A DNA stretch of 64,000 nt from Bemisia tabaci (lineage: Eukaryota; Arthropoda; Insecta; Hemiptera; Aleyrodidae). The notes below the pieces were generated by a model that worked only from the letters and a program-made list of their open reading frames with translations, was not told where the DNA came from and did no database searches. Location: assembly GCF_918797505.1 (NCBI RefSeq), contig NC_092799.1, forward strand, positions 31,260,597-31,324,596. The letters run 5' to 3'. Positions 31,629-42,980 of this stretch are shown piece after piece (positions within the stretch are counted from its first letter, which is position 1; each line of letters starts with the position of its first letter). The position numbers and the translations under genes were made by a program.

Positions 31629-31934
31629 CACGGAGAAAAAAATTTCGTGCGTGGGACCCGAAGTTGAGGTTATATGGATCTCTGAAGTTTCCGGATCACG
31701 TATCTAGAAACTTGAGGTCCAGCTGCCGAAGTTCGGGTCAGACATCGAGGCACTTCGATATGTACCGGAGTACTTCCGATGTGTGACCCGAACCCTTCGG
31801 TATGTATCGAAGTACTTCAGATGTCTGACCCGAACTTCGGCAGCTGGACCTCAAGTTTTTAGATACGTGATCCAACTTCAGAGATCCATATGACCGCAAT
31901 TTCGGGTCCCACGCACGAAGTTTTTTTCTCCGTG
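31629..31934. mobile_element. Long foldback element, CACGGAG ends, 306 bp
   Basis: Begins CACGGAGAAAAAAATTTCGT and is mirrored almost throughout (TTTTTTTCTCCGTG at the right); arms are about 130 bp. TA flanks both ends. Words ACCCGAAC, CTTCGG and GTACTTC recur in both orientations inside. RNA from either strand would fold into a long hairpin. Confidence 0.85.
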
Positions 31935-32094
31935 TACAGTTAAAACTAAAGATTTCTCGCTACTAGGTTTTTTTTTTTTCCAAAGGTGCACTCAACTCGT
32001 GACTGAGGGCCTTAACCATCTATGTCATTTTAACGTTTGCAGAAAATTTGATTCGCTATCTTATCTACGGTACCTGTAAATTTCAAAGAAAAAT

Positions 32095-32186
32095 ATTCGT
32101 AACTTCCCTTAGAGTTAGATGTTTAAATGGGGGAGATTTGGCAACATCTGGATATTCATACGTCGTTTTTCTATATAGCACGGTGG
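32095..32186. mobile_element. CTGCCGTGCTAAGG-family right-end fragment, worn
   Basis: GATTTGGCAACATCTGGATA, then CATACGTCGTTTTTC and TAGCACGGTGG follow the family's right end with changes. Confidence 0.55.
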
Positions 32187-32207
32187 CACGGCGGTCTCCA
32201 TTATACG

Positions 32208-32284
32208 AACGTATTTATGCTAAAAGTAACTATGTTGCACGCAAAACCCCATGAACACAGTTCCTTTTAGCATAAATACGTCCT
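32208..32284. repeat. 75-bp hairpin, AGCATAAATACGTC family
   Basis: AACGTATTTATGCTAAAAGT and its complement CCTTTTAGCATAAATACGTC form arms of about 30 bp with a 13-bp loop. A single arm recurs at 48508-48535. Confidence 0.75.
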
Positions 32285-33624
32285 TATTTTTGTTCCATAC
32301 TGAGCCCTCAACCTCGTTCGAAGCCGTAGCTCTTTAAGCAGGGTTTTACCTCAGGAAGGCCCGTGCAGTGCATGACATTATCTGTCTGCAGAAGGGAGCA
32401 GAATCGGCTCGATAAAGATTTAAAGATTACTTATCTCTAATTCACCCTCAATTTTCTAGGTAGTGTAGAATACATCCTGCGTGCTGTAACAGTTACGATG
32501 TATTTGATAGGCGAGAATGTGTAAATCACACGATCCACCAATAAAAACGCGACAGAGTGAAACTGTTAAACTGTTAACTATCAAGCTGAATTTTAACAAT
32601 TACCAACAACTCAAAATCAAGCACAAATAAAAATTTAATGTTCCGAACTGTCACAAGCTATAATTTTGAGCATAATAATATTAAACAATTAAGTGAAGAC
32701 CTGCTTCCATATTGTGGGCATGATTGGAACAACAACCTAGATAAGGTTTTCCCTCAAATTGTTATACATTTCTATCACATTTACATTTCGAAATCTCGAA
32801 ATAAGCAAGACAATGAACACAGGAACTTGACGTTTGAACTAACAGCTCTTTTTATTAATCGCTACTTTAAAAGCTCAACCATTCAAACAAGCCCGGCATC
32901 TTGGATTTTGGAAATTTGACCAAAAATTAGAGTTCCTCCATCAAAAAACACCCCTTGATACCGAGTTCTCCAAAAGTCTACCGAGAAGGAGCCGGAATAC
33001 TATTTTAGGCCACATCCTTCGACCTTGATTTTGGAATTTTAAAAATTTGACTGAAAAATCGAGTTTTCCGTCAAAGAACATCCCCTTTGAGTTTCACAAG
33101 AATCTCTGAACCAGGAACCCATGTGCAATCTGTTTCCTTTGTCATGAATCATTAGCTGACAGCTGAAGATGAGTAATCTCTAAAACAAACTTCAGTACAT
33201 CCTCACATTTCGCAAAATACTAGGAAAGAGCATTGCACTTGAACTGTGCTACACGAAGAACTGAACGTGAGATCCGGCCGTCTCACTCTGAACTTGGCAC
33301 GCTTTTGTATTCTCACGCATTTTTAGCCAGTATTCGCTATTAACTGTCAGTTGAACTTAAATCCCTCGACACCTCTTGTTTACGACAAACATTTTCAGTC
33401 ACTAGTATGCAAAAATTCGCGGAACATTTTTAAATTTCACGTTTCAATTGTTTGTCTATAACAGGCAATGATATCTGGTAGCATTACACCATTATGCTAA
33501 ACATGTTTTATTTTAAAATAAAAAATCAATTCATTTTTCCCGCAGAAAATCTTGCCGGAAGTACTTATATTATTGAGCAGGCAAATCGTTCAAATTTTCA
33601 CATGTTATCAAGATTTGTGGATAG

Positions 33625-33627
<3 letters not shown>
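32285..33627. other. Intergenic; one degenerate duplication
   Basis: CTTGGATTTTGGAAATTTGA (about 32908) and CTTGATTTTGGAATTTTAAA (about 33023), each followed by GAGTTxxxCxxTCAAAxAACA-like words, suggest a diverged tandem pair of about 120 bp. A 93-residue frame at 32638-32919 has no motif. Confidence 0.4.

Positions 33628-33659
<32 letters not shown>
33628..33659. repeat. 32-bp T homopolymer
   Basis: Uninterrupted T run; equals a poly(A) tail if read on the minus strand, with no recognisable body beside it. Confidence 0.9.
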
Positions 33660-33663
<4 letters not shown>

Positions 33664-33773
33664 GGCAGGAAAAGAGGAGATGCTACATTTGCCGGAGAAG
33701 CTGTGAGAGGATCGCTGTGTCAGAGGCCGTTGGGCATCGTATAGGGCATGGAAGCGCTATAAGAGCGTGTTGG

Positions 33774-33812
33774 TAGAAGTAGTAGTATTAGTAGTATTAG
33801 TATTAGTAAAAA
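33774..33812. repeat. AGT/ATTAGT microsatellite
   Basis: AGAAGTAGTAGTATTAGTAG then TATTAGTATTAGTA. Confidence 0.85.
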
Positions 33813-33873
33813 AAAACTTATGTCAGTTTTTTCGGACCCATTAGTTAATGTGGCGTGCCAGTAAAATGTCACG

Positions 33874-34010
33874 TCATACACAACCAGATTTATTCCAATT
33901 AGATTGTTTTCTTAAGTATTTGATGCACCTCCATGTCCCAAAGGTAAGTCTTTGATCTGAAATGTGCTTCAAATATTTGCAAAGGAACTGTATCAAACGC
34001 AAAGGCACCA
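33874..34010 (-). pseudogene. Possible non-LTR reverse transcriptase scrap
   Basis: The minus-strand frame reads CKYLKHISDQRLTFGTW, then IKYLRKQ. This recalls the KYLG...D..L.F..H segment that follows the RT palm in Jockey/CR1-type elements. The glycine is replaced and nothing else of the domain is visible, so chance is possible. Confidence 0.3.
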
Positions 34011-34329
34011 AGATAGAGGCGAGAGAGTTTCTGCCATCTACTTTCATTTTCTCACAGCAAAATACATCAAGACGACTCAGGCAAAGATCTGTGCAATAAG
34101 AGAAGCGCATCATACGACAGCCCTTTGTATTCAGCAAATACTGCCGAAGGAAGGAAAGCTGCAACTTTATTTCATAACCAGGTGATGTCGATTTGTGTGC
34201 TTCTGCCGTGCATATTCGTGTTCGGACTGTTACATTTTATGTCTCGATTATTCGCGCTTCAATTATCCACTGTTATTTTTGGTGGCTTTTTTTATGAAGT
34301 AAGTGGAAATTTAGGGGTCTAATCAAGTC

Positions 34330-34991
34330 AACTCTGATAAAAACTCTTCAACGCCTGGAAAGGATCGCAGCCCGAAAACATTGTATTGTGTAGCAAATTT
34401 GTGATATCCCGCCAGTCTATTAGTGATTTGCATAGTTTTATGCTATCATACTACTCTTGTAGCTGCAAGTATATTACAAAAGCATATTGCAAAATTCATC
34501 ATCTTCGTGCAACGACGCGATGGTCTAGCAATGCAATGAGTGACACGTTTTGTTATCATAAGCGGAATAAATTGAGGTTACCCCGTCTTTTTCTATGATT
34601 AGGTCTGGCTGCAACTATTCGTGTTCTTAGGATGTCCGTGTTGCGTTCGCAAAATTGAAGGCACTCTGGTTTTTTTTAGGTTTTTTTAATACATCGATTA
34701 ACACAAACTTTCGTTAAGCAACTAAACTAGGTCTTTCGGTTGATCAGACACAAAAAATTGCACAAATTAACACGAAGCACGAATATTGTTATTAGGCAAT
34801 CGTCTTGTAACCAGGTAACTGTATTGTTTTCAAGATAACTTCTGTTCTCTCATACACTCATCCTCTTCATCCCTCACTCATTTTCATTAATGGTTAGCTT
34901 TTACTAAGATATTTATGTTATATACTCTTCAGTTAATAGTGCTAAATATGTTTTACATAGATGTGCTCAATAAATAATTTAAAAAAAAAAA
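34330..34991 (+). pseudogene. Decayed non-LTR retrotransposon 3' end with poly(A)
   Basis: Reading plus, one frame gives KTLQRLERIAARKHCIV. After a frameshift a second frame (34386-34598) ends HKRNKLRLPRLFL and a stop. An L-x-x-L-Q-x-R-A-A-R-like motif followed by an N-x-x-R-N-x-x-x-L-R-L-P end recalls the C-terminal region of Jockey/CR1-type polymerases. About 390 bp of AT-rich 3' sequence follow, then AATAAA (34969-34974) and A11 (34981-34991), as expected for a retroposed 3' end. Confidence 0.45.
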
Positions 34992-35958
34992 TCCTCTGAA
35001 CGACTGGGGGTTGAAATGGTTTTACTTAGTTTGAGTGGATCATGCACCAATGGAAAATATAGAAAAGAAGAAAAAGACGGTTGCTATGCACTTTACGAGG
35101 ATGGACGCAGCTGACGGGCTAGTCAATCGCCACGGCTAATGACGCAAAAGCATCTAAGATTTCTTCAGTTCAAAATTGAACATGCCGTTGCCATATCATT
35201 TCCGAATGCATTGTTTTCGTTCCAACATTCGAGGATCCGCTTGCCTGTGTATAAGGCTGTTTCTATATTTTATTGAACGCTTCAAAACTACACTTCGCAT
35301 TGTGTAAGAAGTTCTAATTATAGTAACATGGACAATGTATCACCTAGAATGAACCCATGTAAAATGTCACACCTATAATTTATTTTCCGCTCATGTTTAG
35401 TCTTTTTTAAATAAAACCATAGCAGTCTGCTTTAAAATTGTCTGTATAATTTAATCAAAAGGAAATTCATGAAAAATACGAAGACATTTATCATGTTCCC
35501 TGGTTTTTCTTTTACAAAAACGTAACTAAATCAGACATATAGGCAATATGCACAAGTCGTGAAATTGGAGAATGTGGAACGCAGTTAGGTCGATCTTGGT
35601 CAAATTCTCCCAATTGAAATTCCAATTCTATGAAATAGGTAATCCGAATACTTAAAGTGTTTTTACTTTTCACAGAGCCTTGCCTCGTTGACATTTTTTT
35701 CGAATTTTAAGAAGGTTTTAATCATTTGAAGATTTTGCATTCTTCATGAGCTTCCGGTTAGTGGATCACAGCACATTTCTGCTATAAGCTTTTGGAAAAT
35801 CCACGATCAAGGCCGAGTAGACTTTGTTTCAATAGACCCCTTTGTCAGTGTCAGTATACCATTAGAAATGTGTCGCCATTACCAGAGCCCTATGGACTTC
35901 TCCTTGCGCATTTCCTTACACAACAACGCATTCTTAATGCGAATTTAAAGTCCCCCGT
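34992..35958. other. Intergenic, nothing recognised
   Basis: No gene and no repeat partners noticed. Confidence 0.45.
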
Positions 35959-36513
35959 AAAGGATCACTAGACAAGGCACGAATTTCAGCATTCTGATAC
36001 ATGTTTTTTCACCAAAATTCCACGTAAAACACGATGCGCACAACGGAAATTACCGAAATTAACTCCTTCCGAGGATATTAAATGATTCTTGGTGCGTGAA
36101 TTGAAACCACCCGCTCATGAAAACTCAATGCTCTACGTGATTCACATCGCGCGCTAAACGTTATTATGACAGTCTCTGCGATATAAAAATCTGACAACCT
36201 CAATCTTGACGCTTTGGCTCAGCTATAGCAAATTGCTAATAGTTTGAACAACACATGGTGGGAAATAAACATTGCTCGATTGAGAAGCTTGCTGAAACCG
36301 ATGTTGTGCACGATTTGACGCACGTAGAGCTCTGAGTTTCTTGTGAGCGGGCAGTTTAAATTCGTTGTAACCAATGGATTATGAAAATGTTAATATCTCC
36401 GTTAGGAGTTGGTTTCAGTAATTTTCGTTACGCGAATCGTATTCTACGTAAAATTCTGGTTAGGAAACATGTATCAGAATGCCTAAATTCGTACCTTCTC
36501 TAGTGGTCCTTTA
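35959..36513. mobile_element. TGGACCACTAG-family element, complete copy
   Basis: Ends AAAGGATCACTAGACAAGGC and mirrored TCTCTAGTGGTCCTTT. It follows the 25343 copy in order without the nested MITE, about 555 bp. It shows the unoccupied state of the site: CATGAAAACTCAATGCTCTA at 36116, in the opposite orientation. Confidence 0.85.
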
Positions 36514-37256
36514 TGTGATGCTGTTTAGGTAGAGCCCGAGTAAGTTAGGAGGAGAACGGAAGCCAAAGCAGGCCCGCAAGTCTCAAAGGTTCGATGTCAA
36601 ATTTTTCTCCATTGATTTTCCGTGCAAGTGAAGGGGATTTCTTACCTTCAGCCCAGGCCCTAATCTTCTCGGGTACAAGGAGAGCAAAATATCCAAATCA
36701 GGAAAAGGATCGAAGGAGTCCTCGCGTCTTACCGTGACCGCACGGTGAAGTTGCCAAGCTGCCGGAGTAGCTAGTCCGCGAGGGTGGAGGCATTACAAGG
36801 GTTGTCGAAGCAGTGCGGCTACGGTGGTCTACTTTTGAAAAGGGTAGTGTTAGTTTTAATAATCAGACCCGATCAAAGCCGCGTGATTGAATATCGGCAG
36901 GTAAACAGCTCCCGAAAAATGTTGCCAAATGGAAGTGAAGTTTGTACTCGGATCCACGGAATAAGATCAAGTATAACACCAGGGATAGGTGGAAAGAACT
37001 TAATTGAAGTGTGGAAATTCGAAACTTACTTCAATAGTGTTTTTCAATATATTTTAGTAAATATTAATAATATATAATGAGACTTTTAGTGTTTACCAAA
37101 TCCAAGTGGCCTGATGATGATGTGTACGTAACATCGAATTACATATCGCCTAAAATCTGATAACAAGTGATCGGGAGAAAGGTAATATCATCAAACAAAA
37201 TGCAGCCCGATAAGAAGAAGTTCAACTTTAAATTCGAAACTACCTAAATGCCATCA
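36514..37256. other. Intergenic, nothing recognised
   Basis: A 97-residue plus-strand frame (36784-37077) has no motif. Confidence 0.4.
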
Positions 37257-37517
37257 GCAGGCCGATTATTGAAACTGATAGACAAAGACGACAAAATGGA
37301 TTTGGAGGGATCCTATTGGTGGAAGCGGGCGGTGGCAATGGACATAGGAGGTAGGTAATCGACTAACTAACGGCAACCCACCAAAGACCCGACAGTTAGT
37401 CCATCATTTTCTTCCTTAGTCTATAAAAACCAACCATGTCAACCATTAGGATCGCTCTATACTCCCTATGTCCTCTTTGTCTATAGCTTTGTCTATCAGT
37501 TTCAATAATTGGCCCGC
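37257..37517. mobile_element. GCGGGCC-family foldback MITE, copy 2
   Basis: Left GCAGGCCGATTATTGAAACT, right mirrored AGTTTCAATAATTGGCCCGC, then ATAGACAAAG words inside both ends. The interior matches 38781-39053 in the opposite orientation (CCTATGTCCATTGCCACC words). Target duplication unresolved. Confidence 0.85.
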
Positions 37518-38780
37518 AGGTGTTCCTAAAACTGTTCATTCGTCTCTCTTGACGAAGGAGAATTTTATGGCTGGAAAGTAACATTTTTGTGTTATAAGTT
37601 TGATAGAATTTTCGAGAAGACCAACTATGAAAAATTTCGTGAAGCAAAGGCATTCGTTTTTTTTTAACAGTAAGAAGATGCGCATCCAATTTTCGCAACA
37701 CTTGATGACGTCAGGTCCGACGCCCTGTCACTGTAATAATATCACCATTTGACTCTTCGAGAATTCTCATCCGAGAATTATTTACTGGATAATTTCCCTC
37801 AAAATAAATAGTGATAGTAATTCCTTCTGGAAATAGAGCATCATGTAAAGAAAGTTTATTTACGTCAGACCTTTGAGAGAAAATTTCTCTGTTTCTGTCC
37901 ATAGTAGCGTTTTGGTATTTTGCTCAGGCTCTCAAACTCTAATCTTAAAACCCGATCCATCCCTTTAATAGATTTGGTTCTTTTTTAGATCGTCCAATAC
38001 AGGTCAACTTCTTTCTTCGATTTCACAGATGTTTCAATCCTCTTTCAATACAACGTGCTTTTAAATTAATTATCAACACAAATTCAACACGTTGAAAAAT
38101 TAATTTTCCTCGCAAGTTTATTGAGATTTTTAAATTTTAGTGTCCGAATTGATGCAAATAAACTTTGATTTTTTCAAGAAGGCCCTGGCAATTTTTGTTG
38201 ACGCGAGTATGAAAACGAGGGTTTCTCACCCATGTTGTCTGAATTGTGAAGTAGTATTTCCAACTAGTTTTACGAAAGATTTTAATCAGAAAGTGTATTG
38301 GCTTTTATGGATGTATTGGAGGTCCATAGTATGACAACTATCAAAAAAAATCTTCGCATTTTACATAATTGCAAATTTTGCAAAATGTTAAAGTATTGTG
38401 GTTAGTTATTTTAAGAATAAATATTGAAAATACTCTTGTGGAAGAAATTAGCACACGAAAAGAAGAAATTCAAACCTTTTTAAGCGTTAAGTGTCTGAAA
38501 TCGATTTAATATTTCCCCGTAAAATGACCGAAACGTGTTCGTTTCCTTAACCTTTTATTGCAAAATAGTCTATGAATTTTAGACTTCATTTTATAGGATA
38601 TGAGGCCTTTGGACTTCCGTCAAATGAGAAAAACAGCCTCCAGACCTGACGGCGCTTAGCATATCTTAGATTTTTCCCCTTCATTTCTAATTCACAACTT
38701 AACAGGCTAACTTAAACTCTGTGCTCGAGAAAAAGCGTAATCAACGTGAGTTAAATTATTGCACATCGTGGATGAGTCCT
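37518..38780. other. Intergenic, nothing recognised
   Basis: AT-rich, no supported gene or repeat partner. Confidence 0.45.
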
Positions 38781-39053
38781 GCGGGCAGATTATTGAAACT
38801 TATAGACAACGCGATAGACAAAGAAGACATAGGGAGTATAGAGCGATCCTATTGGTTGACACGGTTGGTTCTTATAGACTAAGGAAGAAAATGATGGACT
38901 AACTGTCGGGCCTTTGGTGGGTTGCCGTTAGTTAGTCCATTACCTACCTCCTATGTCCATTGCCACCAGCCGCTTCCACCAATAGGATCCCTCTATAACC
39001 TTTGTGTCTTCTTTGTCTATTGCTTTGTCTATCAATTTCAATAATTAGCCCGC
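38781..39053. mobile_element. GCGGGCC-family foldback MITE, copy 3
   Basis: Ends GCGGGCAGATTATTGAAACT and mirrored TTTCAATAATTAGCCCGC. It shares its unique centre (AAGGAAGAAAATGATGGACT) with copy 2 in inverse orientation. Confidence 0.85.
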
Positions 39054-39207
39054 TGATGTGCAGCAAATTACCCGCGCCTACTCTGTAAAACATTATCCCT
39101 TTTCCTCGCGTACATTGAAGACGTTTCAGCTGATCGAGATAAAATCAGCAATTAAAGAATCATTGGTACGAAAGTCCAAGAAAGTAGTGCGCCGCCAGTC
39201 GCGAGAA

Positions 39208-39357
39208 ACATTTGAACACAGTGGGGTTACAATGACGACCATCTATACCACTTTCTCGGAAGTTTTTGGTGGTTGTGTCAGGACATTTGAACACGTGGGG
39301 GTTTCAATGACGACCATCTACATCACTTTCTCGGAAGTTTTTGGTGGTTGTGTCAGT
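39208..39357 (+). repeat. 75-bp tandem duplication, in frame
   Basis: Two copies with period exactly 75 bp, about 91 percent alike by eye, beginning ACATTTGAACAC. The period is a multiple of three and the plus-strand frame 39058-39384 stays open, giving two 25-residue units with FSEVFGGCV. I do not recognise the protein and cannot call it a gene. Confidence 0.85.
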
Positions 39358-40346
39358 CCCTGTTTGCGTGTGAGTATCGTCTAACTTGGCAAACACTTCT
39401 TCAGAGGAGCAACTCGTGCCGATGGCCAAGGGATCAGAAAGTTAGGGTGGCTCTGGGTAAGGAAAAATAAAGCTGCTCAGCTATAATGTATTCACACCTT
39501 CGGCGCGGTATAAGGATAGGCCTGCATAAATTTCCCCTAGGCGCTGGTAATTATCTTTTTGCGCGCTGTTTTCGAGAGATTTTCAAAACGTAGGATATGC
39601 CATTGGGCAAAGGAGGGATGAAGTTGTTCGAAAGATCATTCTCGACCTTGGATGCGGTATTGAGGTCTTAGTAGTGGTCCTTTCCAGTAAAATGATTTAC
39701 TTGAAATAAAAAACTGCCCTATGAAGTATTTTACGTGGAAAAGAGACGAGAATGAACACTCCTATAATTGTTTTGTTTTTGTTTTTAGTTGATTTCGAAA
39801 CTGAAAATAGCGAAAGAATAGGAGGAATAGAAGGAAATAAAAACCTAGGTAAAGGATAGCTGCTGCTGCTAAATCACCGGACGTTCCGGTCTTAAACCGA
39901 GGGTATAAGTCATTGTAAGGTTTATCTTTTCAATTTTTTAAACAAAGATTTTAATTATGATTCAGTCGTTGAAGTCACTCCTTTCGCTCGCGCGAAGCAC
40001 ACTGAATTTCATCGGTCGCAAAAATGCCATGCAAAGATGCCAAATGGAGATATGACTATGCGTAGTTTACTTTGATTTATATTCGTCTTTAACCTATTCA
40101 TCCTTTTATGTAAATGTTCCATCTTTTTATTCTTTATTCGCTTCTTTCAAGCATCCTCCTTCCTACTGTTCCCTTTTATTCAATTCTTCTCCAAATTATT
40201 TATTACTTCCTCCCCCTTCCCGTGGTTGCAACTGCCGGCGATATCGCGTCAAAAAAGCGCGCCGAAAGCTGTACGTTCCAAGAGCCATCCTTCCTCTCCG
40301 CGATCGATCTCTCCGAAGGTGGTTTGGGTACGAGCATGTCCGGATG
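39358..40346. other. Intergenic, nothing recognised
   Basis: A pyrimidine-rich stretch at 40100-40220 precedes a short basic plus-strand frame at 40226, which runs into the next MITE. No motif. Confidence 0.4.
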
Positions 40347-40354
40347 AGGAGTTT

Positions 40355-40514
40355 CAAAGGCGAATCCAGCAATTTGACAACACCAGATTCCTCCGTTTAA
40401 ACCTATGCTGTACAATCGATTCTTATCGGACACCTGGCCCCTCCAAGTATCGATACATTTCCATAGGTTTAAATGGAGAAAAACAATGTTGCCAATTTAC
40501 TGGATCCGCCAATG
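40355..40514. mobile_element. hAT-like MITE, CATTGGCGGATCC family
   Basis: Ends CAAAGGCGAATCCAGC and mirrored GGATCCGCCAATG; perfect 8-bp duplication AGGAGTTT (40347-40354, 40515-40522). The core CATAGGTTTAAATGG with ATCGATACAT is shared with the CAGTGGCGTGG family, so the two are probably related. Confidence 0.9.
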
Positions 40515-40522
40515 AGGAGTTT

Positions 40523-41011
40523 CTCTCAACATGTTGATATAGGCTATCGTTCATCCTGTAGAAAATAAGGATAGAAATAAGATATAGAAAATACCATATT
40601 TAGATAGTACACTAATTAATCACCAGAGTATAGCTGTGTATCTTATAAACTAAAGAAGAAACAGATTTAACGCCAAAACAGCACGTGAAAATGGAATAGT
40701 TTTTAAGTAAAAGCGCAAACCAAATCGCACTCGTCAATGCTGAGGATCAACCCATTTGATCGCACTTTGTTTTCTTACTTATTATGTATGTTATAAAAGG
40801 AACTAATTATCGACAATAGTGTGACTCACCAGCACTACTCTTTCATTGTGATTTGATATTAGTAACTGAAATGAAAAGAATTGCATAGATTCCGTACCTG
40901 AAACAAGGAAGAGAAGAAAAAGATTAGTGAAGGAATACGCAACATATAAAAAAGAGCAGCCATGGGTTATCATCATGAATATATATCCAAAGCTATATGG
41001 TTTATACGGAG
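40523..41011. other. Intergenic, nothing recognised
   Basis: No gene or repeat partner noticed. Confidence 0.4.
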
Positions 41012-41254
41012 GGGCTCGGAGGAAAAGGCGCATAGGTGCAGTCTTGGTAAAAATTGAGTTATTAACGATTTCAAGTAAAAGTAGTCTTAATGCATGTTCC
41101 GTGAAAAATTAGCTCGATCCCAAATTCCAATTTCTAAGCATTAAAAAGTCAGTTTGAACTTTCCTTTCGCCATAAGGGTCCGTGTTTCAAAACTTCAAAC
41201 ACGTACTTCTCGAAATAGCAAAAATTGCACTTATGCGCTTTGTCCTCAAAGCCC
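41012..41254. mobile_element. GGGCTTGGAGGACAAGG-family MITE, copy 1
   Basis: Left GGGCTCGGAGGAAAAGGCGC, right mirrored ATGCGCTTTGTCCTCAAAGC. The interior matches 42738-42980 in opposite orientation (AGTCAGTTTGAACTTTCCTT words). Confidence 0.75.
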
Positions 41255-41802
41255 CCCCCCCCCCATTCACATCTATCTTTTCCTGATCCTATCCCGTCAT
41301 TGACGGATTCAGCTAATTGGCAACATCATTTTGCTCCTTTTAAACCTATGGAAATGTATCGATTCTTGTAGGGGTCAGTTGCTCTGGCGATAATCAATTT
41401 TTTAACATAGGTTTAAACGAAAGGAATCCACCTCTGTATCCAATTTTTCATTTTCCGTGTAGGGGAAACATGGATGACAATTTCGGATGTGACGATAAAT
41501 ATTCGATGGCACTTAATTGCACTTATGCGTCTTGTCCTCCAAGCCCCCCAATTCACATCCATCTTTTCTTGATTCTATCCAGTCATTGACGGATTCAGCA
41601 AATTGGCAACATCACTTTTCTCCATTTAAACCTATGGAAATGTATCGAATTGGAGGGGTCAGTTGCTCTGACAATAATCGATTTTTTAACACAGGTTTAA
41701 ACGAAAGGAATCCACCTCTGTATCCAATTTTTCATTTTCCGTGCAGGGGAAACATGGATGACAATTTCGGATGTGACGATAAATATTCGATGACAGCAGG
41801 CA
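41224..41802. repeat. 292-bp tandem duplication, two copies
   Basis: Unit 1 is 41224-41515 and unit 2 is 41516-41802, highly similar by eye. Each begins with the end of the GGGCTTGGAGG family (ATTGCACTTATGCG) and contains a hAT-like core (TTTAAACCTATGGAAATGTA) preceded by CATTGACGGATTCAGC. The duplication post-dates both insertions. Confidence 0.85.
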
Positions 41803-42121
41803 TCTGAGATTCTCGCCCCGTTTCGGCCGTAGGCCTGTGTAATGAACAATGCTCCGGGCAAATGCACACGGTGGTGTTTTGCATCCGCTTTTGTCTCATC
41901 AGCGATGCATTCGGAGCAACCACCACGAATTTATGCCCATGCATCTCAAATTGATGCGACCGAGCCTAATGAAACCGCAGTTCACACGGTGCCGCGGACT
42001 GCGCCATCCGTGCTCAGATTAATTATGGGACACTGATCGACGCAATTATAGTCCGGGAAAAACACGACAATTGAAGGCGTAACGTAGACAAAATAGCAAT
42101 AAAACACCGAAAAAAGGGTGC
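41803..42121. other. Intergenic, nothing recognised
   Basis: Balanced composition, no motif. Confidence 0.4.
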
Positions 42122-42124
42122 TCG

Positions 42125-42285
42125 TTTAACACTCTGGATGTAAAAGTGTGCGACAACTCACAAAACGCTGAATTAACTGCCACAGCAGTTAGTTTTACAT
42201 CTCGTAATTGCTAAAGTAACTGCTGTAGCGGTTAATTCAGCGTTTCGTGAGTTGTTGCACACTTTTTTAAATCCAGAATGTTAAA
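42125..42285. mobile_element. Foldback MITE, TTTAACACTCTGGA ends, 161 bp
   Basis: Arms of about 68 bp: TTTAACACTCTGGATGTAAA and its complement; inner CGCTGAATTAACTGC mirrored. The flanks are TCG on both sides (42122-42124, 42286-42288), compatible with a 3-bp duplication. Confidence 0.85.
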
Positions 42286-42286
42286 T

Positions 42287-42424
42287 CGACTACATTTTGC
42301 AATTTGGAACTATTAATTCTAGCCCAGTTTAAAAACAACGTATCTGCAATTAGTTTCCCTATGCAAATAAGTGTTTTTCCAGAAGAGCCAGAATTTATAG
42401 TTCAAAATTGCAAAATGCTGTCCA
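42287..42424. mobile_element. TACATTTTGCAATTTGGAAC-family MITE, copy 1
   Basis: About 138 bp with inverted ends (TACATTTTGCAATTTGGAAC and CAAAATTGCAAAATGCTG) and the centre AGTGTTTTTCCAGAAGAGCC. It directly abuts the previous element. Other copies: 43843 and 53432. Confidence 0.8.
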
Positions 42425-42737
42425 AATCTGCACCCTTTCTTTTTCGGTGAAATTTCACGCTGAATCCGAAAATCAACTTCTCCGTCACGATCGGGCGTGT
42501 CCTTCACGCCGAAATTTAAAGATTTATGTTAAACATTACAACGCGCACGATATCTCTCAAACTATTGATTTAGCGGAAAATAATTAAGTACAAAAAGTGT
42601 CCAAAATTAAATACTGAAGATCATGTAGAGACATTTTTTGAAACACGAAGTTATTACTTGAGCATTCTCGTAGATTTTCCTCTTCATGTGAACATTCACG
42701 GCACGAGGGGCCTCTGCCAACGCCAAAACTAAGAATT

Positions 42738-42980
42738 GAGGTGCTTGGAGGGCAAGGTGCACAAGTGCAGTTTTGCTGTTTCGAGAGATACGTGTTTGAC
42801 GTTTCGAAATTACATGGTACCTTATGGCGGAAAGAAACTTTAAACTGACTTTTTGATGCTTAAAAATTGAAATTTGGAACCGAGTTTTTCATAGAATAAG
42901 CATTTATAGTTTTACTTGATATCATTGATATCTCAATTTTTTTCAAAAACTGCACTCATGCGCCTTGTCTTCCAAGCCCT
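42738..42980. mobile_element. GGGCTTGGAGGACAAGG-family MITE, copy 2
   Basis: GTGCTTGGAGGGCAAGGTGC at the left and mirrored CATGCGCCTTGTCTTCCAAG at the right, about 243 bp. Confidence 0.75.

Noticed and set aside
40226..40537. Basic, Ser/Pro-rich plus-strand frame
   Set aside because: Half of it lies in a hAT-like MITE; the remaining residues are too few and of low complexity to support an exon.
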